Assembly: GCA_016219985.1 (NCBI GenBank)
Contig: JACRJO010000029.1
Coordinates: forward strand, 62,001-126,000
From: Sphingobacteriales bacterium
GTDB taxonomy: Bacteria > Bacteroidota > Bacteroidia > Chitinophagales > Chitinophagaceae
Reading direction: 5' to 3'
Length of the DNA stretch: 64,000 nucleotides
How positions within the stretch are numbered: position 1 is the first letter of the stretch; every line of letters begins with the position of its first letter. Of this stretch, positions 31,134 to 41,943 are shown one piece after another. The notes under the pieces were generated by a model. The model did not search any database. It was not told the origin of the DNA and worked only from the letters and a program-made list of their open reading frames with translations. The position numbers and the translations under genes are program-made.

Positions 31134-32507
31134 TTATAAATGTTTGTCTTCTTCTTCTTTGAACAGGTCAATGATCCCATCCTTGAACTTGCCCCAGAAA
31201 TTGCTGAGCCCTTTCCGGTTCTTCACTTTCTCGCGACTGATCACTTCCTCCACCACCGGCACCATTTCTTCTTCGGCCGTCCGCTTCAGTCCTTCGGGCA
31301 CATCCACTTTCCGGAAATCCTTATCAAATTCCTTCCGGTTATGTTCAAAGTCATCATATCCTTTCAGGATTAGCCCGATACAGGTGGAATACGTGGGTTT
31401 GGACAATTCCTCGATATGCCCGCCCGCGAGGTGCTCATTGGGAAAACCGATCCTTGCATTGAGCCCGGTCACGTATTCGGTCAGCTGGATCAGGTGTTTG
31501 AGCTGTGAACCGCCCCCCGTGAGGATGATCCCTCCATTGAGCGCCTTGTTATCCAGTCCCACCTGCTTCAGGTGATAGGTCACAAAGTCCATGATCTCGC
31601 TCATCCGCGCCTGGATGATATTGGCCAGGTTCTTTACGCTGATCTCCTTGGCCGGCATTCCCCGTAAACCGGGAATGGTGATATAGGCATTGGACCTCGC
31701 TTCATTGGCAAGGGCGCTGCCAAACTGTATCTTCATTTGTTCGGCCTGTGTTTTCAGCACACCGAGGCCGGTCTTAATGTCATTGGTAATATTTTCACCG
31801 GCGAAAGGAATCACGGCCGTATGTTTCAATATTCCTTCGTAAAACACGGCGAGGTCCGTGGTGCCGCCCCCGATATCCACGATGGCCACCCCGGCTTCGA
31901 GGTCTTCCTGTCCCATAACGGCAGAGGAAGAAGCAAGCGGTTGCAATACCAGGTCCTTGGTGCGCAGGTTGGCTTTCTCCACGCTGCGGTTGATATTGCG
32001 AATCGCATTCTTATCGCCGGTGATGATATGGAAATTGGCGCCGATCTTCACCCCGCCGTACCCGATCGGGTTGGGGATGTTCTGAAAATTATCAACGGTG
32101 AACTCCTGCGGGATCACATCAATGATCTGGTCGCCGGCAGGAATATAGGTCTTGTACTGGTCATCGATCAGCTGATCAATTTCCCGCTGGGTGATTTCCT
32201 CATCGGTACGCTGGCGTACAATATCGCCGCGGGTTTGCAGGCTCTTGATATGGTGACCGGCAATACCCACATATACTTCACTGATATCAAGGTCAGGGTT
32301 CGAGGCAAAACAATTATCAAGCGCCGTCCGGATCGCCTTGATGGTCTCATCAATGTTCAGCACCTGCCCGTGCTTCACGCCATTGGAATTGGCCTTGCCA
32401 AATCCAAGGATCTCCAGTTTGCCATACTCGTTCTTCCGTCCGGCAATTACCGCGATCTTGGTGGTACCGATGTCAAGACCGACAATAATGGGTTGTTCGT
32501 TGTTCAT
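31134..32507 (-). CDS. ftsA: Cell division protein FtsA
   Basis: VGLDIGTTKIAVIAG, VVDIGGGTTDLAVF-like motif (AIVDIGGGTTDLAVFYEG), ILTGGGSQL; next to ftsZ. Confidence 0.95.
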   Translation of the reverse strand: MNNEQPIIVGLDIGTTKIAVIAGRKNEYGKLEILGFGKANSNGVKHGQVLNIDETIKAIRTALDNCFASNPDLDISEVYVGIAGHHIKSLQTRGDIVRQRTDEEITQREIDQLIDDQYKTYIPAGDQIIDVIPQEFTVDNFQNIPNPIGYGGVKIGANFHIITGDKNAIRNINRSVEKANLRTKDLVLQPLASSSAVMGQEDLEAGVAIVDIGGGTTDLAVFYEGILKHTAVIPFAGENITNDIKTGLGVLKTQAEQMKIQFGSALANEARSNAYITIPGLRGMPAKEISVKNLANIIQARMSEIMDFVTYHLKQVGLDNKALNGGIILTGGGSQLKHLIQLTEYVTGLNARIGFPNEHLAGGHIEELSKPTYSTCIGLILKGYDDFEHNRKEFDKDFRKVDVPEGLKRTAEEEMVPVVEEVISREKVKNRKGLSNFWGKFKDGIIDLFKEEEDKHL

Positions 32508-32568
32508 AGTTGTTGTTTTAGTTGTTGCTTTAGTAGTTGTTGTTTTTATCGAAATCGTTATTATTTTT

Positions 32569-33717
32569 TTAGTTATACCCCCTGTCCGGATCCTCAGTCC
32601 CTTTCGGCGGCATGACCGCCCTGGGTTTGCGGAAAGCCGGTTTGCTCCCCTGTACCGGTTTCGGGTTTGCTTTTACTTGCCCCGCAGCCGGTGCCGTTTT
32701 CTTTTCGGCCGGTTTGGCTGCAGAAACAGGTTTCAAAGGGACGGGATCAGGATCTTTTGCATTATTTGTTGTAGCTACCGTCCTCGAATCCTCCCGGGAT
32801 AAATCATCAGCCGCATCGGGTTCCATCGGGGGCTGCAGGACCGGCAACACCCGGGTTACGGTATCATTTTCTGCATCCCGCGACAACTGCAGCAGTTTTT
32901 CCACATTCTTCCTGAGCTGCACTGAATCCACTTTAGGGTCCCCGGCGAAACGGGAAGCCACGACCTGCCCCGCATACTGTACATTGATCACTTTATAGTG
33001 ATCGAGGCCGGTCCGGCTCATGACCTGCTTATAAAAAACCATCAGGCGGGCGAACTGTCTTTCAATATCCTCCCCTTCCCCCATCTTCACCACATGGTTT
33101 CCCAGCACCGGGATCATTTCAATAGTACGGTCTGCTGCAATATCGATCTGCGCCACCTGGGCCAGCCAGAACGGATCATGGATAATATAGTTGGCCGCCC
33201 TTGTTACCCGGTCTGACAAGACACTGTCGGCTCCTGTCATTTTTTTCAACACGGGAAAGCCGGTAAACACAGGCACCCGGGCACTGAGCTTATCTGACAA
33301 AGGCATGCGGTTCCCGCTTTTATCAATATAAAAAGAGCTGCCCGCCGTGGTGAAGATCCGGGCCACCGGTTCTTTCTCTGTTACCGTTACATGGAGTTCA
33401 TCCTGGTTATCGATATACAATTCCGCGTTACTGATCCAGGTATTTCGCTCCAGCGCCGTTTCCATAGCATGCAGGTTGAGCGAAGAAACCTGCTGTCCCC
33501 TGATATCTCCTTTTGCCGATTTCTTTAAAAGCGCTTCCACCTCTTCCTCGTCAATAAAATAATTGGCTTCCACCCCGTTGATCACAATGGTATATCCATT
33601 ACACCGTCCCTTGTTCTTTTTGCTGATAGCCGCCATCAGCAGGGTGAACATACCTGCGCCGATGCACAGCCATACCGTGATAAAAATGATTTTCCGTATC
33701 GTCGTTCCCGCTTTCAA
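32569..33717 (-). CDS. ftsQ: Cell division protein FtsQ/DivIB-like
   Basis: N-terminal TM, POTRA-like region, position between ftsA and murC. Confidence 0.85.
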   Translation of the reverse strand: MKAGTTIRKIIFITVWLCIGAGMFTLLMAAISKKNKGRCNGYTIVINGVEANYFIDEEEVEALLKKSAKGDIRGQQVSSLNLHAMETALERNTWISNAELYIDNQDELHVTVTEKEPVARIFTTAGSSFYIDKSGNRMPLSDKLSARVPVFTGFPVLKKMTGADSVLSDRVTRAANYIIHDPFWLAQVAQIDIAADRTIEMIPVLGNHVVKMGEGEDIERQFARLMVFYKQVMSRTGLDHYKVINVQYAGQVVASRFAGDPKVDSVQLRKNVEKLLQLSRDAENDTVTRVLPVLQPPMEPDAADDLSREDSRTVATTNNAKDPDPVPLKPVSAAKPAEKKTAPAAGQVKANPKPVQGSKPAFRKPRAVMPPKGTEDPDRGYN

Positions 33718-33718
33718 T

Positions 33719-35143
33719 TTATAGTGCTTTCAAAATATTCTTTATAGGTTCCAGCAATCCGTCAATATCTCCTGCTCCCGCCGTGATCAGCACCTGCCCG
33801 AACTCCTTATTCAGGGTGACTGTGTATTCTTCTTTTATCCAGCGCAGCAATTCCTCTTTTCCCATCACCGCTTTCTGTTCATTCTTCATTCGTTCGAGGA
33901 TCATTTCACTGCTCACCCCTTCCATGGGCAGTTCCCGGGCGGGGTAAACAGCTAAGAGGATCACTTCATCGGCCCCGTCCAGCACTTCAGCAAAGCCATC
34001 GGCCAGGTCGCGGGTCCGGCTGTACAGGTGTGGCTGAAACAACACCGTGCATTTTTTTTGCCGGAACAGGGTCCTGGCCCCGCTGATCAGCGCCCGGAGT
34101 TCTTCCGGGTGATGGGCATAATCATCAATGAATACGATCCGGTCATTTTTCAGGATGTATTCAAACCGCCTCTTCACGCCCCGGAAATTTTCCACGGCCG
34201 CTTTGATCTTTTCGCTTTCGATTCCCAAAGAACTGGCGATGGCGATGGCCGCCACCGCATTTTCCACATTGTGCATACCCCCCATATTCAAATGCACATT
34301 TTCGATCACTTCTTCCTTCAGTACCACATCAAATTCATAACTCCCGCTGATCATCCGGATATTCGCCGCATACAGGTCTGCCGCTTCATTCTGCAGGCTG
34401 TAGGTCAGGTGCTGGTCCGCTCTTAGTTCTTTTCCTCTTTTCAGCCCAAACTGGCGGACGAGGGTACCACCCGGTTTTACCGCCTTACTGAAATCAATAA
34501 ACGCGTTTTCCATCGCCTCAGCGGTACCATAGATATCCAGATGGTCCGCATCCATGGCGGTGATCACCGCGATATCCGGGCTCAGTTTCAAAAAACTCCG
34601 GTCGTATTCATCGGCCTCGATCACGCATACATTCCGCTCACTGCTCCAGAAATTCGACCCGTAATTCACCGCGATGCCCCCGAGGAAGGCATTGCAGCCA
34701 AAACCACTGTCGCGCAGCAAATGCGCGGTCATGGTTGTTATGGTAGTTTTGCCATGGGTACCGGCAATACATATATTGAAAGAACCTGCTGTTATTAGTT
34801 GCAATACATCGCTCCGCTTCACGACCCGGTACCCGTTCTCCCGGTAGTACTGCAGTTCCCGGTGATTGGCCGGCACTGCGGGTGTGTACACCACCAGGCC
34901 TGCATCCTTCGGTATCGCCGCAAGATCCTCTTCGTAATGCACCGCGATACCACTGGCTTCCAGTTCCCGGGTCAGGACCGTGGGCGTTTTATCATACCCG
35001 CTCACTTTTACGCCCCCGGCATGGAAGAACCGCGCCAGTGCACTCATCCCGATACCACCGATACCGATGAAGTACACCACCCCTTCCCCCTCTTCCCCGA
35101 TGGAGAAGGAATAGCGCTTATTTATCAGGTTCATGTCTGTCAT
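33719..35143 (-). CDS. murC: UDP-N-acetylmuramate--L-alanine ligase
   Basis: VYFIGIGGIGMSALARFFHAGG, AGTHGKTTITTM, FIDDYAHHPEE. Confidence 0.97.
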   Translation of the reverse strand: MTDMNLINKRYSFSIGEEGEGVVYFIGIGGIGMSALARFFHAGGVKVSGYDKTPTVLTRELEASGIAVHYEEDLAAIPKDAGLVVYTPAVPANHRELQYYRENGYRVVKRSDVLQLITAGSFNICIAGTHGKTTITTMTAHLLRDSGFGCNAFLGGIAVNYGSNFWSSERNVCVIEADEYDRSFLKLSPDIAVITAMDADHLDIYGTAEAMENAFIDFSKAVKPGGTLVRQFGLKRGKELRADQHLTYSLQNEAADLYAANIRMISGSYEFDVVLKEEVIENVHLNMGGMHNVENAVAAIAIASSLGIESEKIKAAVENFRGVKRRFEYILKNDRIVFIDDYAHHPEELRALISGARTLFRQKKCTVLFQPHLYSRTRDLADGFAEVLDGADEVILLAVYPARELPMEGVSSEMILERMKNEQKAVMGKEELLRWIKEEYTVTLNKEFGQVLITAGAGDIDGLLEPIKNILKAL

Positions 35144-35211
35144 TCATCTCCGTTTTTCAATCCCCCGGAGGGGGTATTCATAAGGACAGTATCGGTTTGC
35201 TCCTTTTGTGA

Positions 35212-36351
35212 TCAGATCGTTTTCAGCATTTCTGCTGCAATGACCTCATCCGCATTGGTCACGGCGAGGAGGGCGATATTTTTTTTCAGCTCCTCCTGTT
35301 TTTTTTCATCGGCGGCCAGTTCCAGTGTTCTTTTCACCAGTTCCTGCATCACGTCACTGTCTTTCACCATCAGCGCTGCATTTTTATTCACTAACTGCCG
35401 TGCATTCACGGTCTGGTGATCCTCTGCAGCAAAGGGGTAGGGTACGAACAAAACGGGCTTTTTGGCAACACAGAGTTCAGCTACGGTCATGGCGCCTGCA
35501 CGGGCCACTACGATATCCGCGGCGGCATAGGCATATTCCATCTGCGTGATAAACTCATTGACCCAAACGGAAGGTTTTCCAAGGGCACGTTCCTTTGCTT
35601 TTGCGGAATACGGTTTTCCGGTTTGCCAGATCAGCTGCAGGCCGGCCTGCAATAACTCATCCAGTCCTTTATCGATCGCTTCGTTGACAGACCTGGCTCC
35701 CAGGCTGCCCCCTACCACGAATACGGTTTTCTTTTTCTCTTCCAGTGAAAAGTATTTCAACCCTTCTTCCCGGCTGATGCCCGTGCCGGTAATGGATGCC
35801 CGCACCGGGTTACCGGTTACTTTGATTTTTTCCGCGGGGAAAAACTTTTCCATTCCATCTGTGCCGGTAAAAATCAGTACCGCCTTTTTTCCCAGCAGGA
35901 TATTGGATTTACCGGCAAAGGAATTGGACTCATGGATAAAGGTCTTTATACCCTTCGCCTGGGCCGTCCTCAGCACCGGGTAACTGGAATATCCTCCCAC
36001 CCCGATCGCGGCATCCGGTTTAAATTTTTTAAAGATGCGGCGCACCTGCAAAAAACTTTTTACCAGTTTAAATGGTAAACCGATGTTTTTTATCAAAGAA
36101 CTCCGGTTGAATCCCGCGATATCCAACCCTTCAATCGCGTATCCGGCCTGGGGCACTTTCTCCATTTCCATCTTCCCCCTCGCTCCTACAAAAAGTATTT
36201 CAATGGCCGGATCCTTTTTTTTCAACGCATTCGCAATGGCGATCGCCGGAAAAATATGACCTCCTGTTCCTCCTCCTGCGATGATGATGTGTCTCCCCTG
36301 CTTCCGGGTGGGGGAGCCTGAAACCTCACTATTACTGTTAACTTCACTCAT
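35212..36351 (-). CDS. murG: UDP-GlcNAc--undecaprenyl-PP-MurNAc-pentapeptide GlcNAc transferase
   Basis: IIAGGGTGGHIFPAIAIANAL, VGGSLGARSVNEA, RAGAMTVAEL. Confidence 0.97.
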   Translation of the reverse strand: MSEVNSNSEVSGSPTRKQGRHIIIAGGGTGGHIFPAIAIANALKKKDPAIEILFVGARGKMEMEKVPQAGYAIEGLDIAGFNRSSLIKNIGLPFKLVKSFLQVRRIFKKFKPDAAIGVGGYSSYPVLRTAQAKGIKTFIHESNSFAGKSNILLGKKAVLIFTGTDGMEKFFPAEKIKVTGNPVRASITGTGISREEGLKYFSLEEKKKTVFVVGGSLGARSVNEAIDKGLDELLQAGLQLIWQTGKPYSAKAKERALGKPSVWVNEFITQMEYAYAAADIVVARAGAMTVAELCVAKKPVLFVPYPFAAEDHQTVNARQLVNKNAALMVKDSDVMQELVKRTLELAADEKKQEELKKNIALLAVTNADEVIAAEMLKTI

Positions 36352-36377
36352 TTCACTCTGTTCGTTATGACCGTTGC

Positions 36378-37643
36378 TCAGGCAACAGCCGCTTTTTCCA
36401 GTGCTTTACCTTCTGTTTGCTCCACGTTCCTCGCCACACTTAATATGATACCGATCGCGAGGCAGGTAAAAATGAAACTGGTACCGCCCATGCTCACCAA
36501 TGGCAGGGTTACCCCGGTAACCGGAAACAGGTTAACCGTTACCGCCATATTCGCCACTGCCTGTATCGCGAGGGTAAAACTCAGTCCCAATGCGAGGAAG
36601 GCCCCGAACGCAAATGGGCATCGTTTAAATATCCGGATACAGCGGTAGAGAAAAACCAGGTAGATAAACATGATAAAAGCGCCGCCTGCCAGTCCATACT
36701 CTTCTATAATGATGGCATAGATAAAATCGTTATACGCCTGCGGCAGGAAATCCCGGGTGGTGCTGTTGCCCGGTCCCACTCCAAATACACCTCCCTTGGC
36801 AATCGCGATCTTGGCCTGGCCCGATTGATAAGCCCCGCCATTAATATCTTCTTTTGTTCCGTAGATAAAACTTTCCACGCGCCCGATCCAGGTATCCACC
36901 CGGGCGGTCAGTGTTCCGGAAGTTCTTTTGGCCACCACGGTCTCCCCATCGGCCTTATGCCGGATCACCGCAGCGGAAACCAGGATCAGTACCGGGATCA
37001 GGGCGAGCCCGATCGTCATCAGGATATGTTTGGTGCTGACGCGGCCAATAAACAATAACAACAGGCAACTGGCGCCGAGTAACATGGCTGTCGACAGGTT
37101 GGCGGGGGCGATCAGCATACAAACCAGCGCCACGGGCCAGATCACCGGCAAGAATCCTTTTTTGAAATCCTTGATCACATCCTGCTTCTTGCTGAGCAGG
37201 CGCGCCAGGTACATAAAGAGTGCCAGCTTAGCGAGATCAGAGGTCTGCATCGTCATATTAATGATCGGGAGCCTGATCCAGCGGCTGCCTTCATTCATCT
37301 TCACCCCGAAGAAGAGGGTATAGATCAGGAGCGGAACAGACAAGAGGAACACAAAGCGGGCTGCTTTGGAATAAAATGTATAGTTGACCAGGTGGGCAAA
37401 ATAGATCACCATGATCCCGGCCAGGATAAAGGCCACCTGTTTGAACAGGTAAACTTCGGTATTCCCCTTGTAGTTTTTATAGGCCAGCGAACCGGTGGCG
37501 CTGTACACCGCCAGCAAAGAGACCAGGGTCAGCAATACCACCAGGGCCCAGATCACTTTGTCCCCCTTCGTTTTGCTGAACAGGTGCTGCGTATTGAAGG
37601 TATTCTTCAAATCATTGAACCGTATGTCTCTCGTCGCTTCCAT
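36378..37643 (-). CDS. ftsW: FtsW/RodA/SpoVE family peptidoglycan glycosyltransferase
   Basis: Polytopic; FGVGPGNSTTRDFLPQAYNDFIYAIIIEEYGLAGG; dcw position. Confidence 0.94.
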   Translation of the reverse strand: MEATRDIRFNDLKNTFNTQHLFSKTKGDKVIWALVVLLTLVSLLAVYSATGSLAYKNYKGNTEVYLFKQVAFILAGIMVIYFAHLVNYTFYSKAARFVFLLSVPLLIYTLFFGVKMNEGSRWIRLPIINMTMQTSDLAKLALFMYLARLLSKKQDVIKDFKKGFLPVIWPVALVCMLIAPANLSTAMLLGASCLLLLFIGRVSTKHILMTIGLALIPVLILVSAAVIRHKADGETVVAKRTSGTLTARVDTWIGRVESFIYGTKEDINGGAYQSGQAKIAIAKGGVFGVGPGNSTTRDFLPQAYNDFIYAIIIEEYGLAGGAFIMFIYLVFLYRCIRIFKRCPFAFGAFLALGLSFTLAIQAVANMAVTVNLFPVTGVTLPLVSMGGTSFIFTCLAIGIILSVARNVEQTEGKALEKAAVA

Positions 37644-37648
37644 GTATA

Positions 37649-39013
37649 TTATAAATCCTTAACCGCTTGTTTAAACTGGGTTCCGCGGTCCTCGTAATTT
37701 TTGAACAAATCAAAACTGGCGCAGGCGGGGCTGAGTAAAACCACATCTCCCTTCCCGGCAAAATGAAAAGCCACCTGCACTGCTTCCCGGGCGCTGCCCG
37801 TACTAATGATGGCAGGCACCGCATTTTCAAAAGCGTCATAGATCTTTGAATTATCCGTGCCGAGGCAGATAATGGCTTTTACTTTCTCCTTTACCAGGTC
37901 CGCGATCAGGGAATAATCATTGCCCTTGTCCACCCCGCCGAGTATCAGTACCGTGGGTTTGGTCATGCTCTCCAGGGCATACCAGGTGGAGTTGACATTG
38001 GTGGCTTTGCTGTCGTTGATAAAATCCACCCCGCGGACCGTGGCCACATGCTCCATCCGGTGCTCCAGGCTCTGGAAATCCTTAACCGCGTCACGGATCT
38101 TATCCTTCCGGATATCCATGGTTGTTGCTGCCACACATGCTGCCATTGTATTATACTGGTTATGTTTCCCCTTTAAGGCAAAATCAAACACGCTCATGTT
38201 TGTAAAATCCTGCCCGGTTCTTACATACATATCCCCGTCTTTAATAAACGCTCCGTTTGGTAGTTCTCTTTTCATACTGATTGGCAGTTGGTTTGATTTG
38301 ATATTGAACTGGTTTAAATATTTCATGGTTACTTCATCATCCGCGCAGTAAATGAAATGGTCATTTGCCTGCTGGTTCATCGCGATCCGGAATTTGCTCC
38401 GGATATAGTTTTCGAATTTGTATTCGTAACGGTCCAGGTGGTCTTCGGTGATATTGGTCAGGATGGCCACATCCGGGCGGAATGTCTCGATATCATCCAG
38501 TTGGAAACTGCTCAGCTCCACCACGTAGAGCGGGCGGGGATCCAGGGCCACCCGTTTGGCAAATGAATCACCGATATTTCCCACCAGGGCGGCATCCAGG
38601 CCGGCCGTTTTACAGATATGATGGGTCAGGGCGGTAGTGGTGGTCTTCCCGTTGCTCCCGGTGATGGCAATTATTTTGCTATCTCCCTTGAACCGGTAGG
38701 CCAGCTCCACTTCACTGATCACTTTTATTCCCCGGGCCCGGATCTTTTTTACGATCGCGGCCTTCTCGGGAATGCCCGGACTCTTCATCACTTCATCCGC
38801 CGCCAGGATCCTTTCCTCCGTATGCTGCCCTTCTTCAAAATCGATCCCGGCCTGCTTTAATTCGTTACGATACTCCTCCTTCAAAGAACTTCCGTCGGAA
38901 AGGAACACCTGGTAGCCTTTTTGCTTCGCCAGCAGGGCGGCGCCCACGCCGCTTTCGCCCCCTCCCAATATGACAAACCTTTTACCCATAACTAAATTCA
39001 GTGTACGGAACAC
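37649..39013 (-). CDS. murD: UDP-N-acetylmuramoyl-L-alanine--D-glutamate ligase
   Basis: VILGGGESGVGAALLA, ITGSNGKTTTTALTHHI, NDSKATN. Confidence 0.97.
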   Translation of the reverse strand: MFRTLNLVMGKRFVILGGGESGVGAALLAKQKGYQVFLSDGSSLKEEYRNELKQAGIDFEEGQHTEERILAADEVMKSPGIPEKAAIVKKIRARGIKVISEVELAYRFKGDSKIIAITGSNGKTTTTALTHHICKTAGLDAALVGNIGDSFAKRVALDPRPLYVVELSSFQLDDIETFRPDVAILTNITEDHLDRYEYKFENYIRSKFRIAMNQQANDHFIYCADDEVTMKYLNQFNIKSNQLPISMKRELPNGAFIKDGDMYVRTGQDFTNMSVFDFALKGKHNQYNTMAACVAATTMDIRKDKIRDAVKDFQSLEHRMEHVATVRGVDFINDSKATNVNSTWYALESMTKPTVLILGGVDKGNDYSLIADLVKEKVKAIICLGTDNSKIYDAFENAVPAIISTGSAREAVQVAFHFAGKGDVVLLSPACASFDLFKNYEDRGTQFKQAVKDL

Positions 39014-39154
39014 GGTTCTTCAGAAGTATTGGTTTTACTACAACTGCACCACAATTCGATTGGATCAGAACGATAGTCTTCTTAAGGATTGGATCCGGGT
39101 TTTTCGGTTATATCTTGAACCCGCCTGCACGCCCGTTCAGCAGGCCCGGGTTGT

Positions 39155-40435
39155 TTATCTCAGTTTCAGCGTAACAATACTCAGCACTACCAGCAACACG
39201 GTTATAATCCAGAACCGTGTCACGATCTTCACTTCATGGTATTTCTTTACCTGGTAATGGTGGTGCAGCGGCGCTTTCAGGAAGATCCGCCTGCCTTCGC
39301 CATATTTCCGTTTCGTGTATTTGAAATAACCCACCTGCAGCATCACGCTCAGGCTCTCCACGAAAAACACACCACAGAAAATCGGGATCAGCAATTCCTT
39401 GTGTACAATAATGGCGAGGGATGCTATGATTCCCCCCAGTGTCAGGCTGCCCGTATCGCCCATAAACATCTGCGCCGGGTAAGAATTGTACCAGAGAAAT
39501 CCCACGCACCCCCCGATCATGGCCGCGATGAATATGGACAACTCGCCCAGGTTCGGGATATACATGATGTTCAGGTAATCCGCAAAGACCAGGTTACCGC
39601 TGGCATAAGCGAATATGCCAAGGAGGGTACCAATCAGCGCGGAAGTCCCCGTGGCCAGCCCGTCAAGCCCATCCGTCAGGTTGGCGCCATTGGATACTGC
39701 CGTAATGATAAAAATCACGATCAGGATATAGAGCGCCCAGGTGTATTCTCTCATGGAAGCCGGTAAGAGCTTGGAGTAATTAAACTCATGGTTCTTCACA
39801 AAGGGAATGGTGGTTACCGGCGCCTTTGTCTCCACGAAATACTTTATTTTACCACTGACTGTTTTAGCCATTACCTGTGTTGTATCGGAAGGCGGCACTT
39901 TCCCTACATACTCTCTCCATATTTTCACATCACTGTTAAAGTACAGGGTAGCACCCACCAGTACACCCAGTCCCACCTGCCCGAGTATCTTGAACCAACC
40001 GGCCAGCCCGTCCTTATTCGATTTCTTATATTCAGCGCCTTTCTGCTGCGCCATTCTTTTGCTTTTCAGTTTCAGGTAATCATCAATAAACCCGATGATA
40101 CCCAGCCATACGGTACTGATCAGTAATACCTGTACATAGACATTGGTCAGATCGGCCAGCAGCAGGGTCGGGATCAGGATGGCCAGGATGATGATGATCC
40201 CGCCCATGGTCGGCGTTCCTTTCTTGCTTTCCTCACCAGCCAGTCCCTCTTCACGGATGCTTTCGCTGATCTGCTTGTGCTGGAGAAAGCGGATCAGTTT
40301 TTTCCCATACACGAGGGTGATGAACAAAGACAGCAATACCGCGGCCAGTACCCGGAACGTAATGAAACTGAACAGGCGGCTGCCCGGGAATTCGATTCCC
40401 TCATTGTTCAGCCATTCAAATAAGTGATGTAACAT
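39155..40435 (-). CDS. mraY: Phospho-N-acetylmuramoyl-pentapeptide transferase
   Basis: [38 protein letters not shown]. Confidence 0.97.
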   Translation of the reverse strand: MLHHLFEWLNNEGIEFPGSRLFSFITFRVLAAVLLSLFITLVYGKKLIRFLQHKQISESIREEGLAGEESKKGTPTMGGIIIILAILIPTLLLADLTNVYVQVLLISTVWLGIIGFIDDYLKLKSKRMAQQKGAEYKKSNKDGLAGWFKILGQVGLGVLVGATLYFNSDVKIWREYVGKVPPSDTTQVMAKTVSGKIKYFVETKAPVTTIPFVKNHEFNYSKLLPASMREYTWALYILIVIFIITAVSNGANLTDGLDGLATGTSALIGTLLGIFAYASGNLVFADYLNIMYIPNLGELSIFIAAMIGGCVGFLWYNSYPAQMFMGDTGSLTLGGIIASLAIIVHKELLIPIFCGVFFVESLSVMLQVGYFKYTKRKYGEGRRIFLKAPLHHHYQVKKYHEVKIVTRFWIITVLLVVLSIVTLKLR

Positions 40436-40452
40436 TTCGTTCCGGTTATGGG

Positions 40453-41916
40453 TTACTTATTCAGCAATTCAAAAAATTCAGTTATCATTTCCTTGTCGTC
40501 AAAAGGGCTCCTGACCCCCTTTATTTCCTGGTACTTCTCATGTCCCTTTCCCGCTACCAGGATAATATCTTCTTTTTGGGCCAGGCTGATCGCCGTTTTG
40601 ATCGCCTCCTTTCGGTCCGTGATCGAGATATATTTTCGCTTATACGCCGCCGGCAGTCCTTCTTCCATATCCCGGATGATCTGTTCCGGGTCTTCGGTCC
40701 GGGGATTATCGCTGGTGAAGATCACCCGGTCACTGTGCTCACAGGCCACGGCGGCCATCAGGGGTCTTTTCGTTTTATCCCGGTCGCCCCCGCATCCCAC
40801 GACCGTGATCACCTGCTCAAATCCTTTTCGCAATTTTTTTATCGTGGCCAGTACATTCAGCAGGGCATCCGGTGTATGGGCATAATCCACAATCGCCATT
40901 ACCCGATCATTGGCTGATACCCGGTAATCAAACCTTCCTTCTGCGCCGGTCAGTTCACTTAAAGCGGTCAGCACTTCCTGCTTATCTTCTCCCAGGCAAA
41001 GCGCCGCCCCGTAAACCGCCAGCAGGTTATAGGCATTGAATTCACCGATCAGCCGGAAATGCACTTCCACTTCATTGATCGTCATCTGCAGCCCGTTCAG
41101 CCCGTTGTCGAGGATCTTCCCTTTAAAGTCGGCCACGGTCTTCAGGCTGTAGTAATACTTTTTCGCATTCGTATTCTGCAGCATCACCGTTCCCCGCTTG
41201 TCATCGGCATTACTGACCGCGAAAGCCGCGGCCGGCAATGAATCGAAGAAGGCTTTCTTCACCCGGATATACTCATCAAAGGTTTTGTGGTAATCGAGGT
41301 GATCGTGGGTGATATTGCTGAAGATGCCACCGGCATATTGCAGCCCGGCTACCCGGTGCTGGTGCACGGCATGTGAACTGGTTTCCATGAAAACATGGGT
41401 ACAGCCCTCATCGGCCATCTGTTTCAGCAATCGGTTCAGGCTGATCGCATCCGGTGTGGTATGCGTGGCCTCCAGCACCTGCCCCGCGATCCGGTTCTCC
41501 ACCGTGCTCAGCAATCCGCATTGATATCCCAATCTTGTAAAGAGCTTGTATAATAATGTCGCAATCGTTGTTTTTCCATTTGTTCCCGTCACCCCCACCA
41601 GCTTCACCCTTCCGGACGGCCTCTCAAAAAAATTATCCGCCATATAGCCCGCCGCTGCCGCGCTGTTCTCCACCTGCACATATACCACCTGCTCCTTTAG
41701 CTGCGCGGGCCAGGTTTCGCAAATAACTGCCGCCGCCCCGTTTTCAATCGCTTTCTCAATGAACTGGTGCCCGTCGGCCGCTGCCCCTTTTACCGCGATG
41801 AAGGCGGCGCCCGGTCTCACTTTCCGCGAATCCAGCTGCAGGTCATTGACTGCAACAGAAGTGGCGCCTGCCACTGACCGGATCGGGACCTTATATAATA
41901 CATCCTGTAATACCAC
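40453..41916 (-). CDS. murE: UDP-N-acetylmuramoyl-tripeptide synthetase (MurE)
   Basis: [32 protein letters not shown] (meso-DAP-type DNPR motif). Confidence 0.96.
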   Translation of the reverse strand: MVLQDVLYKVPIRSVAGATSVAVNDLQLDSRKVRPGAAFIAVKGAAADGHQFIEKAIENGAAAVICETWPAQLKEQVVYVQVENSAAAAGYMADNFFERPSGRVKLVGVTGTNGKTTIATLLYKLFTRLGYQCGLLSTVENRIAGQVLEATHTTPDAISLNRLLKQMADEGCTHVFMETSSHAVHQHRVAGLQYAGGIFSNITHDHLDYHKTFDEYIRVKKAFFDSLPAAAFAVSNADDKRGTVMLQNTNAKKYYYSLKTVADFKGKILDNGLNGLQMTINEVEVHFRLIGEFNAYNLLAVYGAALCLGEDKQEVLTALSELTGAEGRFDYRVSANDRVMAIVDYAHTPDALLNVLATIKKLRKGFEQVITVVGCGGDRDKTKRPLMAAVACEHSDRVIFTSDNPRTEDPEQIIRDMEEGLPAAYKRKYISITDRKEAIKTAISLAQKEDIILVAGKGHEKYQEIKGVRSPFDDKEMITEFFELLNK

Positions 41917-41943
41917 AACAACTTTTAATTCAATACTCTTTTA

